The position numbers were made by a program, and so were the translations under genes. From contig NZ_KB908454.1 of assembly GCF_000381965.1 (NCBI RefSeq), forward strand, positions 124,001 through 188,000: a DNA stretch of 64,000 bases. The letters are read 5' to 3'. This stretch comes from Oceanimonas smirnovii ATCC BAA-899. GTDB lineage: Bacteria; Pseudomonadota; Gammaproteobacteria; Enterobacterales; Aeromonadaceae. Positions within the stretch are counted from its first letter, which is position 1, and every line of letters begins with the position of its first letter. The notes beneath the pieces were generated by a model, which made no database searches, was not told the origin of the DNA, and was given only the letters and a program-made list of their open reading frames with translations. Below are positions 7,697 through 17,351 of the stretch, one piece after another.

Positions 7697-9091
7697 TTAA
7701 TAATCATCATCGAAATCCGGTCCGGCGTAGTTATCAAAGCGGGAGAACTGCCCCTGAAACGTCAGCCGCACCTTGCCTATGGGTCCGTTACGTTGCTTGC
7801 CGATAATGATTTCAGCGATACCTTTGTCGGGGCTGTCTTCGTGATAGACCTCGTCCCGGTAGATAAACATGATGAGGTCGGCATCCTGCTCAATGGAGCC
7901 GGATTCCCGCAGATCCGAGTTGACCGGCCGTTTGTCGGCCCGTTGCTCCAGGCTTCGGTTCAGCTGAGACAGCGCCACCACGGGCACTTCCAGCTCCTTG
8001 GCCAGCGCCTTGAGCGAGCGTGAGATTTCCGCAATCTCCAGAGTCCGGTTATCCGCCAGGCTGGGCACCGTCATCAGCTGCAGATAGTCAATCATGATCA
8101 TGCTGAGGCCTCCATGTTCGCGGGCCACGCGACGGGCGCGGGAGCGAACTTCGGTCGGCGTCAGGCCGGAAGAATCATCAATATAAAGCTGACCCTTTTC
8201 CAGCAACATGCCCATGGTGGAAGACAATCTGCCCCAGTCTTCATCATCCAGCTGCCCGGTTCGAATACGGGTTTGATCGATTCTTCCCAGGGATGCAAGC
8301 ATCCGCATAATAATCTGCTCAGATGGCATTTCCAAGGAGAATATGAGTACTGGTTTGTCATTTGTCAGTGCAGCGTGCTCGCAAAGATTCATTGCAAAAG
8401 TGGTTTTACCCATAGAGGGGCGTGCTGCCACTATAATCAGATCGGAAGACTGCAGTCCGGCAGTTTTTTTATCCAGATCATTGTATCCGGTAGAGACACC
8501 GGTAATGCCCTGGTGCGGATTTTTAAATAATTCCTCTATGCGATCGATCGTCTTTTCAAGCAGGTGCCGCAGTGGTTGTGGCCCTTCATTGGCATTGGTA
8601 CGGCTCTCGGCAATTTTGAACACCCGGCTTTCTGCCAAATCCAGCAGATCGGCCGAACTGCGCCCCTGAGGGTCAAAACCGGCCTCGGCAATTTCATTGG
8701 CCACCGAGATCATTTCCCGCACCACGGCCCGCTCGCGTACTATGTCGGCATAGGCACCTATGTTGGCGGCGCTGGGCGTGTTTTTGGCTACTTCCACCAG
8801 ATAGGAGAAACCGCCCACGGTTTCCAGGGCTTCGTGGCGTTCCAGTTCTTCCTGCACCGTGATCAGATCAATGGGGCTGTTGTTCTGGCTCAGCCGCTGC
8901 ATGGCCTGAAACACCAGCCGGTGCGGCCGGCTGTAAAAGTCGGCATCCGAGACCTTTTCCGCCACTCTGTCCCAGGCGTTGTTGTCCAGCAGCAAGCCGC
9001 CCAGCACAGATTGCTCTGCTTCAAAGGAATGAGGGGGCATTTTCAGCTGGGCCAGGGCCTGATCGGACCGGGCGGCGGTCTTGTCTGTCAT
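7697..9091 (-). CDS. dnaB: replicative DNA helicase DnaB
   Basis: Hexameric 5'-3' helicase of the replication fork. 464 residues: N-terminal primase-binding domain (PPHSFEAEQSVLGGLLLDN), linker helix, then the RecA-like motor with Walker A ARPSMGKTTFAMN and Walker B MIMIDYLQLM, plus the DnaB motifs SRSLKALAKELEVPVVALSQ and the arginine-finger region near the C-terminus. No intein or frameshift is visible. Transcribed with alr. Confidence 0.98.
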   Translation of the reverse strand: MTDKTAARSDQALAQLKMPPHSFEAEQSVLGGLLLDNNAWDRVAEKVSDADFYSRPHRLVFQAMQRLSQNNSPIDLITVQEELERHEALETVGGFSYLVEVAKNTPSAANIGAYADIVRERAVVREMISVANEIAEAGFDPQGRSSADLLDLAESRVFKIAESRTNANEGPQPLRHLLEKTIDRIEELFKNPHQGITGVSTGYNDLDKKTAGLQSSDLIIVAARPSMGKTTFAMNLCEHAALTNDKPVLIFSLEMPSEQIIMRMLASLGRIDQTRIRTGQLDDEDWGRLSSTMGMLLEKGQLYIDDSSGLTPTEVRSRARRVAREHGGLSMIMIDYLQLMTVPSLADNRTLEIAEISRSLKALAKELEVPVVALSQLNRSLEQRADKRPVNSDLRESGSIEQDADLIMFIYRDEVYHEDSPDKGIAEIIIGKQRNGPIGKVRLTFQGQFSRFDNYAGPDFDDDY

Positions 9092-9232
9092 CTAAATTCT
9101 CACTGATTGAGCAAAACGTCATTATCGGAATTTTTACCGGTAACTGAAAGGTTCAAAGTTGTCTGCCGAGAATATTGACATAACATGTCACTGCATTAGG
9201 ATGTTACCAGCCCGTTAACCAAGGAAATAACC

Positions 9233-10078
9233 ATGCGCAAATTGCTTGCACTTTTTACTCTGATTTTTGCGGTCGGCCTCACCGCCACCGCCTTTGATGC
9301 CGAAGCCCGTAAAATGGGCGGCGGCAGCCGCTCTGTGGGTAAGTCGTTCAAAACAGCACCGGCCCAGCCCGCTCAGCAGAATATTAACCGCAATAACACC
9401 AACCAGACTCAGCCCCAGTCCAAAAAGTCCGGCCTGATGGGCGGTTTGCTGGGTGGCCTGCTGGCCGGTGGTCTGTTTGCGGCCCTGCTGGGCTCCGGTG
9501 CTTTTGAAGGCTTTCAGTTTATGGATTTCATACTGATTGCCGGTCTGGCCTTTGGTGCCGTTATGTTGTTCCGGGCGCTGCGCCGGGGCAAGGCACAGGC
9601 ACAACAGCCCGCCTATAATGGCCCTCAGCGTTTTGAGGCACCGCCTCAGGCACCGGTTGCCGGTGCAAGCGGCGGCTTTGGCCAGACTGATGTGCCTTTC
9701 AGCCTGCCTCCCGGTTTTGACCTGCAGGCGTTTTTGCAGGGCTCCCGTGAGCACTACCGTACGCTGCAAGAGGCCTGGAACCAGAACAATCTGGAAAAAA
9801 TGCGTGAATATATGTCGCCTGAGCTGTTTGCCGAGCTGAGCCGTGAGCGCGCCACCCTGAGCGGCGAGCAACACACTGAAGTGATGTTTGTGGATGCCGA
9901 GCTGGTACGGGCCGATCACACTTCCTATCAGGCCCAGGTCAGCCTCAAGTTCAGCGGCCGCTACCGCGACAGTGCTGAAAATGTGGAGCAGGATATCAAT
10001 GAAATCTGGCACCTGGAGCGGGACCTGACCCAGCCCGATGCGCCCTGGCTGATTGTGGGCCTGGAAGATCTGGCCTGA
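9233..10078 (+). CDS. Tim44-domain membrane protein
   Basis: 281 residues with an N-terminal signal sequence (LLALFTLIFAVGLTATAF), a Gln/Asn/Pro-rich linker, a glycine-rich hydrophobic hairpin (MGGLLGGLLAGGLFAALLG), a second membrane segment, and a C-terminal Tim44-like domain from about residue 160 (LQAFLQGSREHYRTLQEAWNQ through DINEIWHLERD to WLIVGLEDL). Family members are called predicted lipid transporter or Tim44-like, but function in bacteria is not established. Monocistronic, with its own terminator at 10093-10121. It diverges from dnaB. Confidence 0.82.
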   Translation: MRKLLALFTLIFAVGLTATAFDAEARKMGGGSRSVGKSFKTAPAQPAQQNINRNNTNQTQPQSKKSGLMGGLLGGLLAGGLFAALLGSGAFEGFQFMDFILIAGLAFGAVMLFRALRRGKAQAQQPAYNGPQRFEAPPQAPVAGASGGFGQTDVPFSLPPGFDLQAFLQGSREHYRTLQEAWNQNNLEKMREYMSPELFAELSRERATLSGEQHTEVMFVDAELVRADHTSYQAQVSLKFSGRYRDSAENVEQDINEIWHLERDLTQPDAPWLIVGLEDLA

Positions 10079-10092
10079 TTAACCCGAAATCA

Positions 10093-10121
10093 AAAGGGCA
10101 GCCCTCGGGCTGCCCTTTTTT
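10093..10121. terminator. rho-independent terminator
   Basis: AAAGGGCAGCCC/GGGCTGCCCTTTTTT stem between the convergent Tim44-domain and mrcA genes; usable in both directions. Confidence 0.9.
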
Positions 10122-10129
10122 ATGGTGGT

Positions 10130-12508
10130 TTAAAACAACTCGTCGGTCACACTGGTGCCGCCAAACTGCTGATGGCTGTCGGGCCGGCTGTAGCGCTGAG
10201 GCTCGGTGCCTTTCACAAAATACTCGGTGCGCCCCTGGCTGCTCAGCAAACCTGTGCTGGTATCTATGCTCGCCGACACCAGCCCGGCGGGCACACTGCG
10301 CGGTTGCTCGGGAAAATGCGACAGCGCCACTTTCATATAATCCGCCCAGATGGGCAGCGCAGTACTGCCACCAAACTCACCACCGGCCACCTGATCCCGC
10401 CCCAGATTGGGGTTATAGGCGGTGCGGCCCAGCGGGCGGCCAAAGTCATCAAAGCCTACCCAGGCAGTGGCCACCCGGTTGGGGTTAAAGCCCGAAAACC
10501 AGGCGTCCCGGGAGTCATTGGTGGTGCCGGTTTTGCCGGCAATATCGGTGCGGCCCAGTGCCCGGCCTGCCCGCCAGCCGGTACCATTCCAGCGGCGGCT
10601 GCCACTGGCTCCGCCCTGAATGGCCGAGCCCAGCGCCGAGCTGATCAAGAAGGCGTTTTCCTCACTGATGATGCGCTGTTGCTCCGGTGCTGCCTGATAC
10701 AGCACCAGACCATTGGCATCTTCAATACGCTCCACCACAAAAGGCGATACCCTGTAGCCACCGTTAGCAAAGGCAGCATAGCCGGTCACCATCTGCAGCG
10801 GCGTAGCCGACGGTGAACCCAGTGCCAGGCTCTCGGTAGCAGGAATGCTGGCCGTATCAAAGCCAAAGTCATTCAGGCGCTGCATGGCATTGGCAATGCC
10901 ACTGTCGCGCAGCAGGCGGATAGACACCACGTTTTTGGAACGAGCCAGCGCCTCTCGCACCCGAATGGGGCCGTCATAAACATTGGGTGAGTTGCGCGGC
11001 TTCCATGAGTTGCCGCTGCCGGCATCCCAATGGTTAATGGGCGCATCATTCACCAGGCTGGCCAGGGTAAAACCATGATCCAGCGCGGTGGAATAGATAA
11101 AGGGTTTGATATTGGACCCCATCTGGCGCTCAGCCTGATTCACCCGGTTAAACTTGTTCAGCGTAAAGTTAAAGCCGCCGCTCAGCGCCGTTACCGCACC
11201 TGTCTGTGGTTCCAGCGCCACCAGAGCACCGTTAATTTCCGGCACCTGGCCCAGCATCCAGCCCTCACCCTGAGGGCGCACCCAGATTTGCTCGCCGGCC
11301 TTTACAATCTCGCTGGCCTGTTTGGGAGCATGTCCCTGACGATTGTCGGCAATATAGGCCCGGGCCCACTTCAGGCCGTCCCATTCAAGGGTGCTGCTGC
11401 CCTTGTTCTTAATTACCACGGTCGCGCTGCGTTCGCTCACACCGGTTACCACTGCCGGCAACAGAGGCCAGTAGTCCGGCAGCGTATCAAGGTGCTCGGT
11501 GATCTGTTCTTCATTCCAGGGCGTGCCACCCTGCCACAGGGTAGCAGCAGGGCCACGGTAGCCATGGCGCAGGTCGTAACCCAGCAGGCCGTTAACCAGG
11601 GCTTCATTGGCCGCCTGCTGCTCGTCTGCATGTACTGTGGTGTAAATATTCAGGCCCCGGGTATAGGCTTCTTCGCCAAACAGGGTCAGTGCAAACTGAT
11701 GGGCCATTTCTGCCAGGTAAGGCGCATTCAGGGTAATTTCGGCACCGTGATAACGGGCTTTTACCGGTGCGGCCATGGCCTCGTTATATTGAGCCTGAGT
11801 AATTTTTCCGGTTTCCAGCATACGGCCCAGCACCACGGCGCGGCGTTCTTCGGCCCGGTGCGGATGACTGATGGGGTTCAGAATGGAGGGGGCCTTGGGC
11901 AGACCGGCAATCATGGCCATTTCTGCCAGGGTCAGGTCCGCCAGGTCCTTGCCGTAATATACCTGAGCCGCGGCACCCACGCCGTGGGAGCGGTGTCCCA
12001 ACGGAATTTTATTCAGATACAGCTCCAGAATTTCATTCTTGCTCAGCTGTTTTTCAATGTGCAGGGCAAGAAAAATCTCCTTTACCTTGCGCACTATGGT
12101 TTTTTCCCGGGTCAGAAAAAAGTTGCGGGCCACCTGCTGGGTAATGGTACTGGCCCCCTGACGTTTTTCTCCTGTGCTCAGCCATACCATGGCGGCCCGC
12201 ACAATACCCACAGGATCGATGCCGGGGTGCTCATAAAAGCGGGCATCTTCGGTAGCCAGAAAGGCGTCAATCAGTGGCTGGGGCATTTGCTCAATAGATA
12301 CGGGCGTGCGGCGCTGCTCACCATATTGCGAAATAAGTTCGTTGTCCTGGCTGTAAATTCGCATCGGTGTTTCCAGACGAACTTCCTTCAGCGCAGACAC
12401 ATCAGGCAATTCAGCACCAATCTGCTGATACAGCACCAACAGTGCAACTATGCCCGATAAGCCCAGAAAGAACACAAGACTGAGCAGGCGAATAAGCCAT
12501 TTAAACAT
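10130..12508 (-). CDS. mrcA: penicillin-binding protein 1A
   Basis: Bifunctional peptidoglycan synthase anchored by one N-terminal membrane segment (LLSLVFFLGLSGIVALLVL). Glycosyltransferase motifs are EDARFYEHPGID, GASTITQQVARNFFL and the KIPLGHRSHGVGAAA region. Transpeptidase motifs are the SxxK in GSNIKPF, SxN in SKNVVS and KTGTTNDS. 792 residues, slightly shorter than the E. coli protein. It is divergent from pilM, as in most gammaproteobacteria, with a spacer of about 160 bp holding both promoters. Confidence 0.96.
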   Translation of the reverse strand: MFKWLIRLLSLVFFLGLSGIVALLVLYQQIGAELPDVSALKEVRLETPMRIYSQDNELISQYGEQRRTPVSIEQMPQPLIDAFLATEDARFYEHPGIDPVGIVRAAMVWLSTGEKRQGASTITQQVARNFFLTREKTIVRKVKEIFLALHIEKQLSKNEILELYLNKIPLGHRSHGVGAAAQVYYGKDLADLTLAEMAMIAGLPKAPSILNPISHPHRAEERRAVVLGRMLETGKITQAQYNEAMAAPVKARYHGAEITLNAPYLAEMAHQFALTLFGEEAYTRGLNIYTTVHADEQQAANEALVNGLLGYDLRHGYRGPAATLWQGGTPWNEEQITEHLDTLPDYWPLLPAVVTGVSERSATVVIKNKGSSTLEWDGLKWARAYIADNRQGHAPKQASEIVKAGEQIWVRPQGEGWMLGQVPEINGALVALEPQTGAVTALSGGFNFTLNKFNRVNQAERQMGSNIKPFIYSTALDHGFTLASLVNDAPINHWDAGSGNSWKPRNSPNVYDGPIRVREALARSKNVVSIRLLRDSGIANAMQRLNDFGFDTASIPATESLALGSPSATPLQMVTGYAAFANGGYRVSPFVVERIEDANGLVLYQAAPEQQRIISEENAFLISSALGSAIQGGASGSRRWNGTGWRAGRALGRTDIAGKTGTTNDSRDAWFSGFNPNRVATAWVGFDDFGRPLGRTAYNPNLGRDQVAGGEFGGSTALPIWADYMKVALSHFPEQPRSVPAGLVSASIDTSTGLLSSQGRTEYFVKGTEPQRYSRPDSHQQFGGTSVTDELF

Positions 12509-12671
12509 GCAAGTTAACCCAATAAATCATTTTTTAACCAGTAGCCACGAAGTATATCCTGTGAGCGCCGTTATGTTCGAGCGCTTTTGGCTATATTTAG
12601 CCTGATTCCAACCTTGGCCCCAAGGCCGTCTAAGCTTAAAGACATTAATAAAAACAAGGGTATGGACGCTC

Positions 12672-13730
12672 ATGTTTAGTCTGCTCAGAATGCAGGATAC
12701 AGAATGGATGGTGGGTGTGGACTTGGGCTCGGCCAATCTCAAGGCGGTGGTCCTGAAAGGCCGGCCGGAGCACATGCAGCTGGCAGCCATGGCCATGGTT
12801 CCTGCTCCTGTTCACAGTATGGTGGATCATCAAATACAGGATATTGCGGCTGTTGGTGAAGCGCTCAGGCGGTTACGCCGTGAGCTTGGCAGTCGTGCGG
12901 GGGTTGCGGCCACCGCGGTCTCCGGCAGCAATGTCACCAGCAAAATTATCGCCTTGCCCAGAGGATTGACCGATGAGGAGCTGGAGCAACAAATAAGTCT
13001 GGAAGCCGAGCAGCATATTTCCTCTTCTCTGGCAGATATCAGTCTGGACTTTGAACGTCTGGGCACCAACCCGCAGCGCCCCGACAGAGAAAACATTCTG
13101 CTCAGTGCCGCCCGCAAAGAAAGCATTGCCAGCCGGGTTTCAGCCCTTGAGCTGGCAGGCTGGCGCGTGCAGGTAATGGATATTGGCATTCACGCGCTGG
13201 CAAGGGCCGCGCATGCCCTGCTGGCCAGTGAGCGAATAGGCGTGCAGCGGCTGGCGCTGGCCGATATTGGTGCCGAGTGTCTGAGCTTTGGCGTGCTGGA
13301 GCAGGGCGAGCTGATCCACAGCCGGCTTAATCACTTTGGCGGAGCTGACCTTACCCGTGAGCTCAGTGAGCTGACCGGGCTGCCCTTTGCTCAGGCAGAA
13401 GCAGCCAAGCTGGATCACACGCTGCCTGCGGAGCTGCAGGAAAACGCCAGTCAGCAGCATATCAACAATGTGCTTCAGCATCTTCGCCGCAACATGCACC
13501 TTTTTAACAGTGGTACCGACAGCCGGCCACCACAGGCGCTATTTCTCAGCGGGGGCGCCAGCCAGCTGCCCCAGCTGGCCGCCGTGCTGGAGCAGGAGTT
13601 AGCCATTCCCGTGCTGCAGCCGCGTTTTGACCGGCTGCTGGGTGGCAGTGAGCAGGACTATCCCGGTGCCGCTGCCTGCACCATTGCCCTGGGTCTGGCG
13701 CTAAGGAGCTTTACCCCGTGTCCCGTATAA
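12672..13730 (+). CDS. pilM: type IV pilus assembly protein PilM
   Basis: Actin-like cytoplasmic ATPase of the type IVa pilus alignment complex, binding the PilN N-terminus. 352 residues with the FtsA-like fold. Phosphate-1 loop VGVDLGSANLKAVVL near the N-terminus, second phosphate loop LADIGAE, adenosine motif FLSGGASQLPQL near the C-terminus. First gene of pilMNOPQ; its 3' end overlaps the pilN start by 13 bp, implying translational coupling. Confidence 0.95.
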   Translation: MFSLLRMQDTEWMVGVDLGSANLKAVVLKGRPEHMQLAAMAMVPAPVHSMVDHQIQDIAAVGEALRRLRRELGSRAGVAATAVSGSNVTSKIIALPRGLTDEELEQQISLEAEQHISSSLADISLDFERLGTNPQRPDRENILLSAARKESIASRVSALELAGWRVQVMDIGIHALARAAHALLASERIGVQRLALADIGAECLSFGVLEQGELIHSRLNHFGGADLTRELSELTGLPFAQAEAAKLDHTLPAELQENASQQHINNVLQHLRRNMHLFNSGTDSRPPQALFLSGGASQLPQLAAVLEQELAIPVLQPRFDRLLGGSEQDYPGAAACTIALGLALRSFTPCPV

Positions 13731-14272
13731 ATCTGCTGCCCTGGCGACAAGCTCGTGCAACCAGGCAAAGAAAACGCTTTATGCTGCAGCTGGCGCTGGC
13801 CTCGGCGCTTACCTTGCTGGCCATGGCGCTGATTAATGTCCGTCTGACACAAGAGATCACCCGGCAGCAGGCGCGTAACCATTATCTGCAAACCGAGATC
13901 AACCAGTTGGATCAGGCGTTAGGAGAAATCAGCACCATTCGTCAGCAGCGGGAGCAATTGCTGGAGCGGGTCCGGCTGATTGATGAGCTGCAACAGCAAA
14001 GGGCCTTTTCAGTGCATCTGTTTAATCAGATGCCGGAGCTGGTTCCGCCCGGTGTGTACTTAAACTCGCTTAAGGTCAGCAGCGAGCACCTTGAGCTGGC
14101 GGGCAAAACCGAAGCCTACCCCAGGGTGGCTGCCATGCTGCGCCGCATGGAGGCCAGCCGCTGGCTTACCAGACCCAGGCTCAGTGCCATTTACGCCGCC
14201 GGTGACGGCGACATTCCCCTCAGCCAGTTTTCCATGAATGTGATGGTCACCCCGCAAGGAGAGCAGCCATGA
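13718..14272 (+). CDS. pilN: type IV pilus assembly protein PilN
   Basis: Inner-membrane bitopic protein of the pilus alignment complex. The cytoplasmic N-terminus MSRINLLPWR is the conserved INLLPWR motif that docks in PilM. One membrane segment (LALASALTLLAMALINV) follows, then a coiled-coil and a periplasmic ferredoxin-like domain (184 residues). It overlaps pilM upstream and pilO downstream (4 bp). Confidence 0.95.
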   Translation: MSRINLLPWRQARATRQRKRFMLQLALASALTLLAMALINVRLTQEITRQQARNHYLQTEINQLDQALGEISTIRQQREQLLERVRLIDELQQQRAFSVHLFNQMPELVPPGVYLNSLKVSSEHLELAGKTEAYPRVAAMLRRMEASRWLTRPRLSAIYAAGDGDIPLSQFSMNVMVTPQGEQP

Positions 14273-14853
14273 ACCTGGAAGAGCTTAACGAACTGGAGCT
14301 TGAGCATATCGGGCAGTGGCCACGGCCCCTGAGAGTTGGTGTTATTGCGGCTGTCTGTCTGCTGCTGTGCGGACTGATGTGGCAGTTTCTGTTAAGTGAT
14401 AACAGAGCCGAACTCGCGCGCATGACAGAGCGGGAAGCCAGCCTTAAAAACACCTTTGAGGCCAAAGCGGCGCAGGCTGCGGCCCTGCCTGCTTATGAAA
14501 AACAGCTCAAAACTCTGCAAGCGCGGCTTGATACCGAGCTGCAAAAACTGCCCAGCCGGCTTGAAGTGGCCGGTTTGCTCGACGACATCAGCTTCATTGC
14601 CACCGACAACGGCCTGCAGATAGAGCGCATCAACTGGGAAGCCGAGCAGCCGGGGGAGTTTTCCATCGAGCTGCCCATGCGCATTATTGTCAGTGGCAGC
14701 TACCATCAGCTGGGGCACTTTGTGGCCGATATCGCCGCCCTGCCGCGCATTGTCATACTCGACAGCTTTACCCTCAGCCACACCGGCAACGAGCAGCTTA
14801 ATATGAGTATGCAGGCCAAAACCTATCAATATAACCCGCAGGAGATGCCATGA
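14269..14853 (+). CDS. pilO: type IV pilus assembly protein PilO
   Basis: Partner of PilN in the inner-membrane alignment complex. 194 residues: short cytoplasmic part, membrane segment around residues 24-43 (VGVIAAVCLLLCGLMWQFLL), coiled-coil, and a periplasmic domain ending in the strand pattern IVILDSFTLSHT and LNMSMQAKTYQY. Four-base ATGA overlaps at both ends place it in a tight operon. Confidence 0.94.
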   Translation: MNLEELNELELEHIGQWPRPLRVGVIAAVCLLLCGLMWQFLLSDNRAELARMTEREASLKNTFEAKAAQAAALPAYEKQLKTLQARLDTELQKLPSRLEVAGLLDDISFIATDNGLQIERINWEAEQPGEFSIELPMRIIVSGSYHQLGHFVADIAALPRIVILDSFTLSHTGNEQLNMSMQAKTYQYNPQEMP

Positions 14854-15386
14854 AAGCGCTGATGCTGGTGCTGCTGCTGGGGCTGGCCAGCTGCGGTGAT
14901 CCGGATAACCTGCAGCAATACACCCTGGATGTGCGCACCCGGCCGGGGGCGGCACCCGAGCCGGTGCCACCGGTCAGCAGCTATGTACCCGAGCCCTATC
15001 AGCCGGCCAGTCAGCGCAGCCCCTTTGCGCTGCCTGTGCCGGAAGTGGCCGCCACCGCACCACCCGCTGCTGCTCATTGCACTGCGCCCGCTATGCGCGG
15101 GCCCAAACAGCCGCTTGAGCACTATGCACTTGAGCGCTTGTCCATGCGCGGCACCCTGCAGCAGGGCGGGCTGATCACAGGTCTGGTGTCTGCGCCCGAC
15201 GGCATTACCCACACAGTGACACCGGGTGACCGAATGGGGCTGCATCATGGTGAAGTCAGGGTGGTCAGCCGTGAACGTATTGTGCTGGAAGAATATCTGT
15301 CCGATGGCAGGGGGTGCTGGAATCGCCGTGAAAGCACCTTGTTGCTGGTCAGCAAAGAACAGGAGTGCGCCGTATGCAAACAATAA
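14850..15386 (+). CDS. pilP: type IV pilus assembly lipoprotein PilP
   Basis: Lipoprotein linking PilNO to the PilQ secretin. 178 residues with a lipoprotein signal (LMLVLLLGLASCGD, lipobox LASC). A proline-rich linker follows, then a compact beta domain (LERLSMRGTLQQGG through GDRMGLHHGEVRVV to WNRRESTLLLV) typical of PilP. It overlaps pilO by 4 bp and pilQ by 22 bp. Confidence 0.93.
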   Translation: MKALMLVLLLGLASCGDPDNLQQYTLDVRTRPGAAPEPVPPVSSYVPEPYQPASQRSPFALPVPEVAATAPPAAAHCTAPAMRGPKQPLEHYALERLSMRGTLQQGGLITGLVSAPDGITHTVTPGDRMGLHHGEVRVVSRERIVLEEYLSDGRGCWNRRESTLLLVSKEQECAVCKQ

Positions 15387-16660
15387 CCATGGGCAGGCTG
15401 ATGGTGTCAGTGTTACTGTCTCTGGCGCTGATGCCGGTAATGGCACAGCAGCTGAGCCAGCAGGGGAATAAGGGCATATCCATGAATTTTCAGGATATTC
15501 CGGTGCGCACCGCACTGCAGATCCTGGCTGATTTCAATCAGGTTAACCTGGTCACCACCGATTCGGTACAGGGCAATCTGACTCTGCATCTCGACAACGT
15601 GCCCTGGTCGCAGGCACTGGATACCATTTTGCAGGTGCGTGGTCTCGATAAGCGCATGAACGGCAATATTCTGCTGGTGGCCCCGGCTGCCGAGCTGGCA
15701 CTGCAGGAGCAGAGCCAGCTGGAAAATCAGCAGGCGCAGCAGGTGCTGGCCCCGCTGGAGACCGAATTTTTGCAAATCAATTACGCCAAAGCGGCCAGCA
15801 TGCTGGCGCTGCTCAGTAATGAAAGCACCCGACTGTTATCGGAGCGGGGGGCCATAGCGGTGGATGACAGGACCAATATGCTGGTCATTAAAGACACGCG
15901 GGAAAGCATCAGCAATGTGCGCCGCATGCTGACGCTGCTGGATATTCCCATTAAGCAGGTGGTGATTGAAGCACGCATGGTCACCATCAACGAGGGGCTG
16001 GAGCAGGAGCTGGGCATTAACTGGGAATACCGCAACGACACCGCCGGCGGCAGCAACCAAACCGAGGGTAACCTCAATGTCAATCTGCCAGTGTCGGCGG
16101 AAGGCGGCTCCATCGGCCTGCAGATTGCCAAGTTGTCCGGCGGTAATATTCTTGATCTGGAACTGACCGCGCTGGAGCGGGAAAACCGCGCCGAAATTAT
16201 TGCCAGCCCCAGAGTGACCACCTCCAACCAGAAACCGGCGGTGATTCAGCAGGGGGTGCAAATTCCCTACAGCACCGTCAGTGAGCAGGGCACCAATGTG
16301 GAGTTTGCCGATGCTTTTTTAAGTCTGGAAGTCACACCGCAAATTACGCCTGATCACCGTGTGGTGCTTGATCTGCTGGTGACTCAGGACAGCGTAGGAG
16401 AGTTTGTCACTCAGGCCGATGGCTCTGAAGTGCCGTCCATCAATGCCCAGTCGGTCACCACTCAGGTGCTGGTCAACGACGGTGAAACCCTGGTGCTGGG
16501 AGGCATTTACCAGCAGGACATTTTACGCCGGGTGAGCAAGGTACCGCTGCTGGGCGACATACCGGTAATGGGGCACTTATTCAAAAGCACGCAAGACACC
16601 AACCGCAAGCGGGAATTGATTATCTTCGTCACCCCCCGTATCGTGCATGACAGCATTTAA
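15365..16660 (+). CDS. pilQ: type IV pilus / competence secretin PilQ (short form)
   Basis: Outer-membrane secretin through which the type IV pilus passes. 431 residues with a signal peptide, a secretin/TonB N0-type domain (ISMNFQDIPVRTALQILAD), an N1 domain (TEFLQINYAKAASMLALL) and the C-terminal secretin domain from about residue 200 (PRVTTSNQKPAVIQQG, then ITPDHRVVLDLLV, ending KVPLLGDIPVMGHLFKS and RELIIFVTPRIV). The N-terminal AMIN repeats of the roughly 700-residue Pseudomonas PilQ are absent, as in the HofQ/ComE-like short secretins. Last gene of the pil operon. Confidence 0.93.
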   Translation: MRRMQTITMGRLMVSVLLSLALMPVMAQQLSQQGNKGISMNFQDIPVRTALQILADFNQVNLVTTDSVQGNLTLHLDNVPWSQALDTILQVRGLDKRMNGNILLVAPAAELALQEQSQLENQQAQQVLAPLETEFLQINYAKAASMLALLSNESTRLLSERGAIAVDDRTNMLVIKDTRESISNVRRMLTLLDIPIKQVVIEARMVTINEGLEQELGINWEYRNDTAGGSNQTEGNLNVNLPVSAEGGSIGLQIAKLSGGNILDLELTALERENRAEIIASPRVTTSNQKPAVIQQGVQIPYSTVSEQGTNVEFADAFLSLEVTPQITPDHRVVLDLLVTQDSVGEFVTQADGSEVPSINAQSVTTQVLVNDGETLVLGGIYQQDILRRVSKVPLLGDIPVMGHLFKSTQDTNRKRELIIFVTPRIVHDSI

Positions 16661-16817
16661 GGAATTGCCGCCAAAATAAACAGTGGCGGCATGCTCCTTG
16701 CCAGTCGCCGGCGCAGTTGCGATAATCCGGCGTCCAGTTTCAGAAAATCAAGGTTAGGTTCATCGTCGACCCCGCGGTGTTCGTGGGGCGCATTTGTTTG
16801 TGAGAATTTCGTGCAAC

Positions 16818-17336
16818 ATGGCTGAAAAACGCAATATCTTCCTAGTGGGGCCCATGGGTGCGGGCAAGAGCACCATCGGCAAATACCTGGCGCAGCAACT
16901 GCACATGGAGTTTTATGACTCCGATCAGGAAATCGAGCGCCGTACCGGTGCCGATATCAGCTGGGTGTTTGATGTAGAGGGCGAAGAAGGCTTTCGTCTA
17001 CGCGAAGAAAAGGTCATCAATGAGCTGAGCGAGCTGCAGGGCATAGTGCTGGCTACTGGTGGCGGTTCAATAAAGAGCCGCGAAAGCCGCAACCGGCTGT
17101 CGGCCCGGGGCATAGTGGTCTACCTCGAAACCACGGTAGAAAAACAGCTGGCCCGGGTGCAGAAAGACAAGCGCCGGCCCTTGCTGCAAACTAAAGAAGA
17201 GCCCCGGGATGTGCTGGAGCGTCTGGCTGAAGAGCGCAACGAGCTGTATCGGGAAGTGGCCGACTATGTGGTGCGCACCGATGAGCAAAGCGCCAAGCTG
17301 GTGGCCAATCAGATTGTTGAACTTATTGGCCTGTAA
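16818..17336 (+). CDS. aroK: shikimate kinase I
   Basis: Phosphorylates shikimate at O3 in aromatic amino-acid synthesis. The start at 16818 gives [19 protein letters not shown], matching the usual AroK N-terminus; an upstream in-frame start at 16794 adds eight unconserved residues. 172 residues with Walker [10 protein letters not shown], the DSDQEIERR shikimate-binding segment, and the VLATGGGSI and KRRPLL lid regions. Followed after 15 bp by aroB. Confidence 0.96.
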   Translation: MAEKRNIFLVGPMGAGKSTIGKYLAQQLHMEFYDSDQEIERRTGADISWVFDVEGEEGFRLREEKVINELSELQGIVLATGGGSIKSRESRNRLSARGIVVYLETTVEKQLARVQKDKRRPLLQTKEEPRDVLERLAEERNELYREVADYVVRTDEQSAKLVANQIVELIGL

Positions 17337-17351
17337 GCCCGGAGAAGCTCC

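Noticed and set aside
6560-8023. A 487-codon plus-strand open frame opposite alr and dnaB
   Set aside because: It is the antisense shadow of two certain genes, rich in His/Gly/Gln as expected from complementary GC-rich codons, with no family motif or ribosome site.
11030-12460. A 476-codon plus-strand frame opposite mrcA
   Set aside because: Antisense to penicillin-binding protein 1A, whose motifs are intact; composition is typical of a shadow frame.
12509-12671. Small minus-strand frames between mrcA and pilM
   Set aside because: They overlap the pilM start region antisense and have no conserved features; the spacer is a normal divergent promoter region.
15365-16660. PilQ thought truncated because it is about 430 residues
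   Set aside because: Signal peptide, N0/N1 and full secretin domain are present; short PilQ/HofQ-type secretins without AMIN domains are normal in this lineage.
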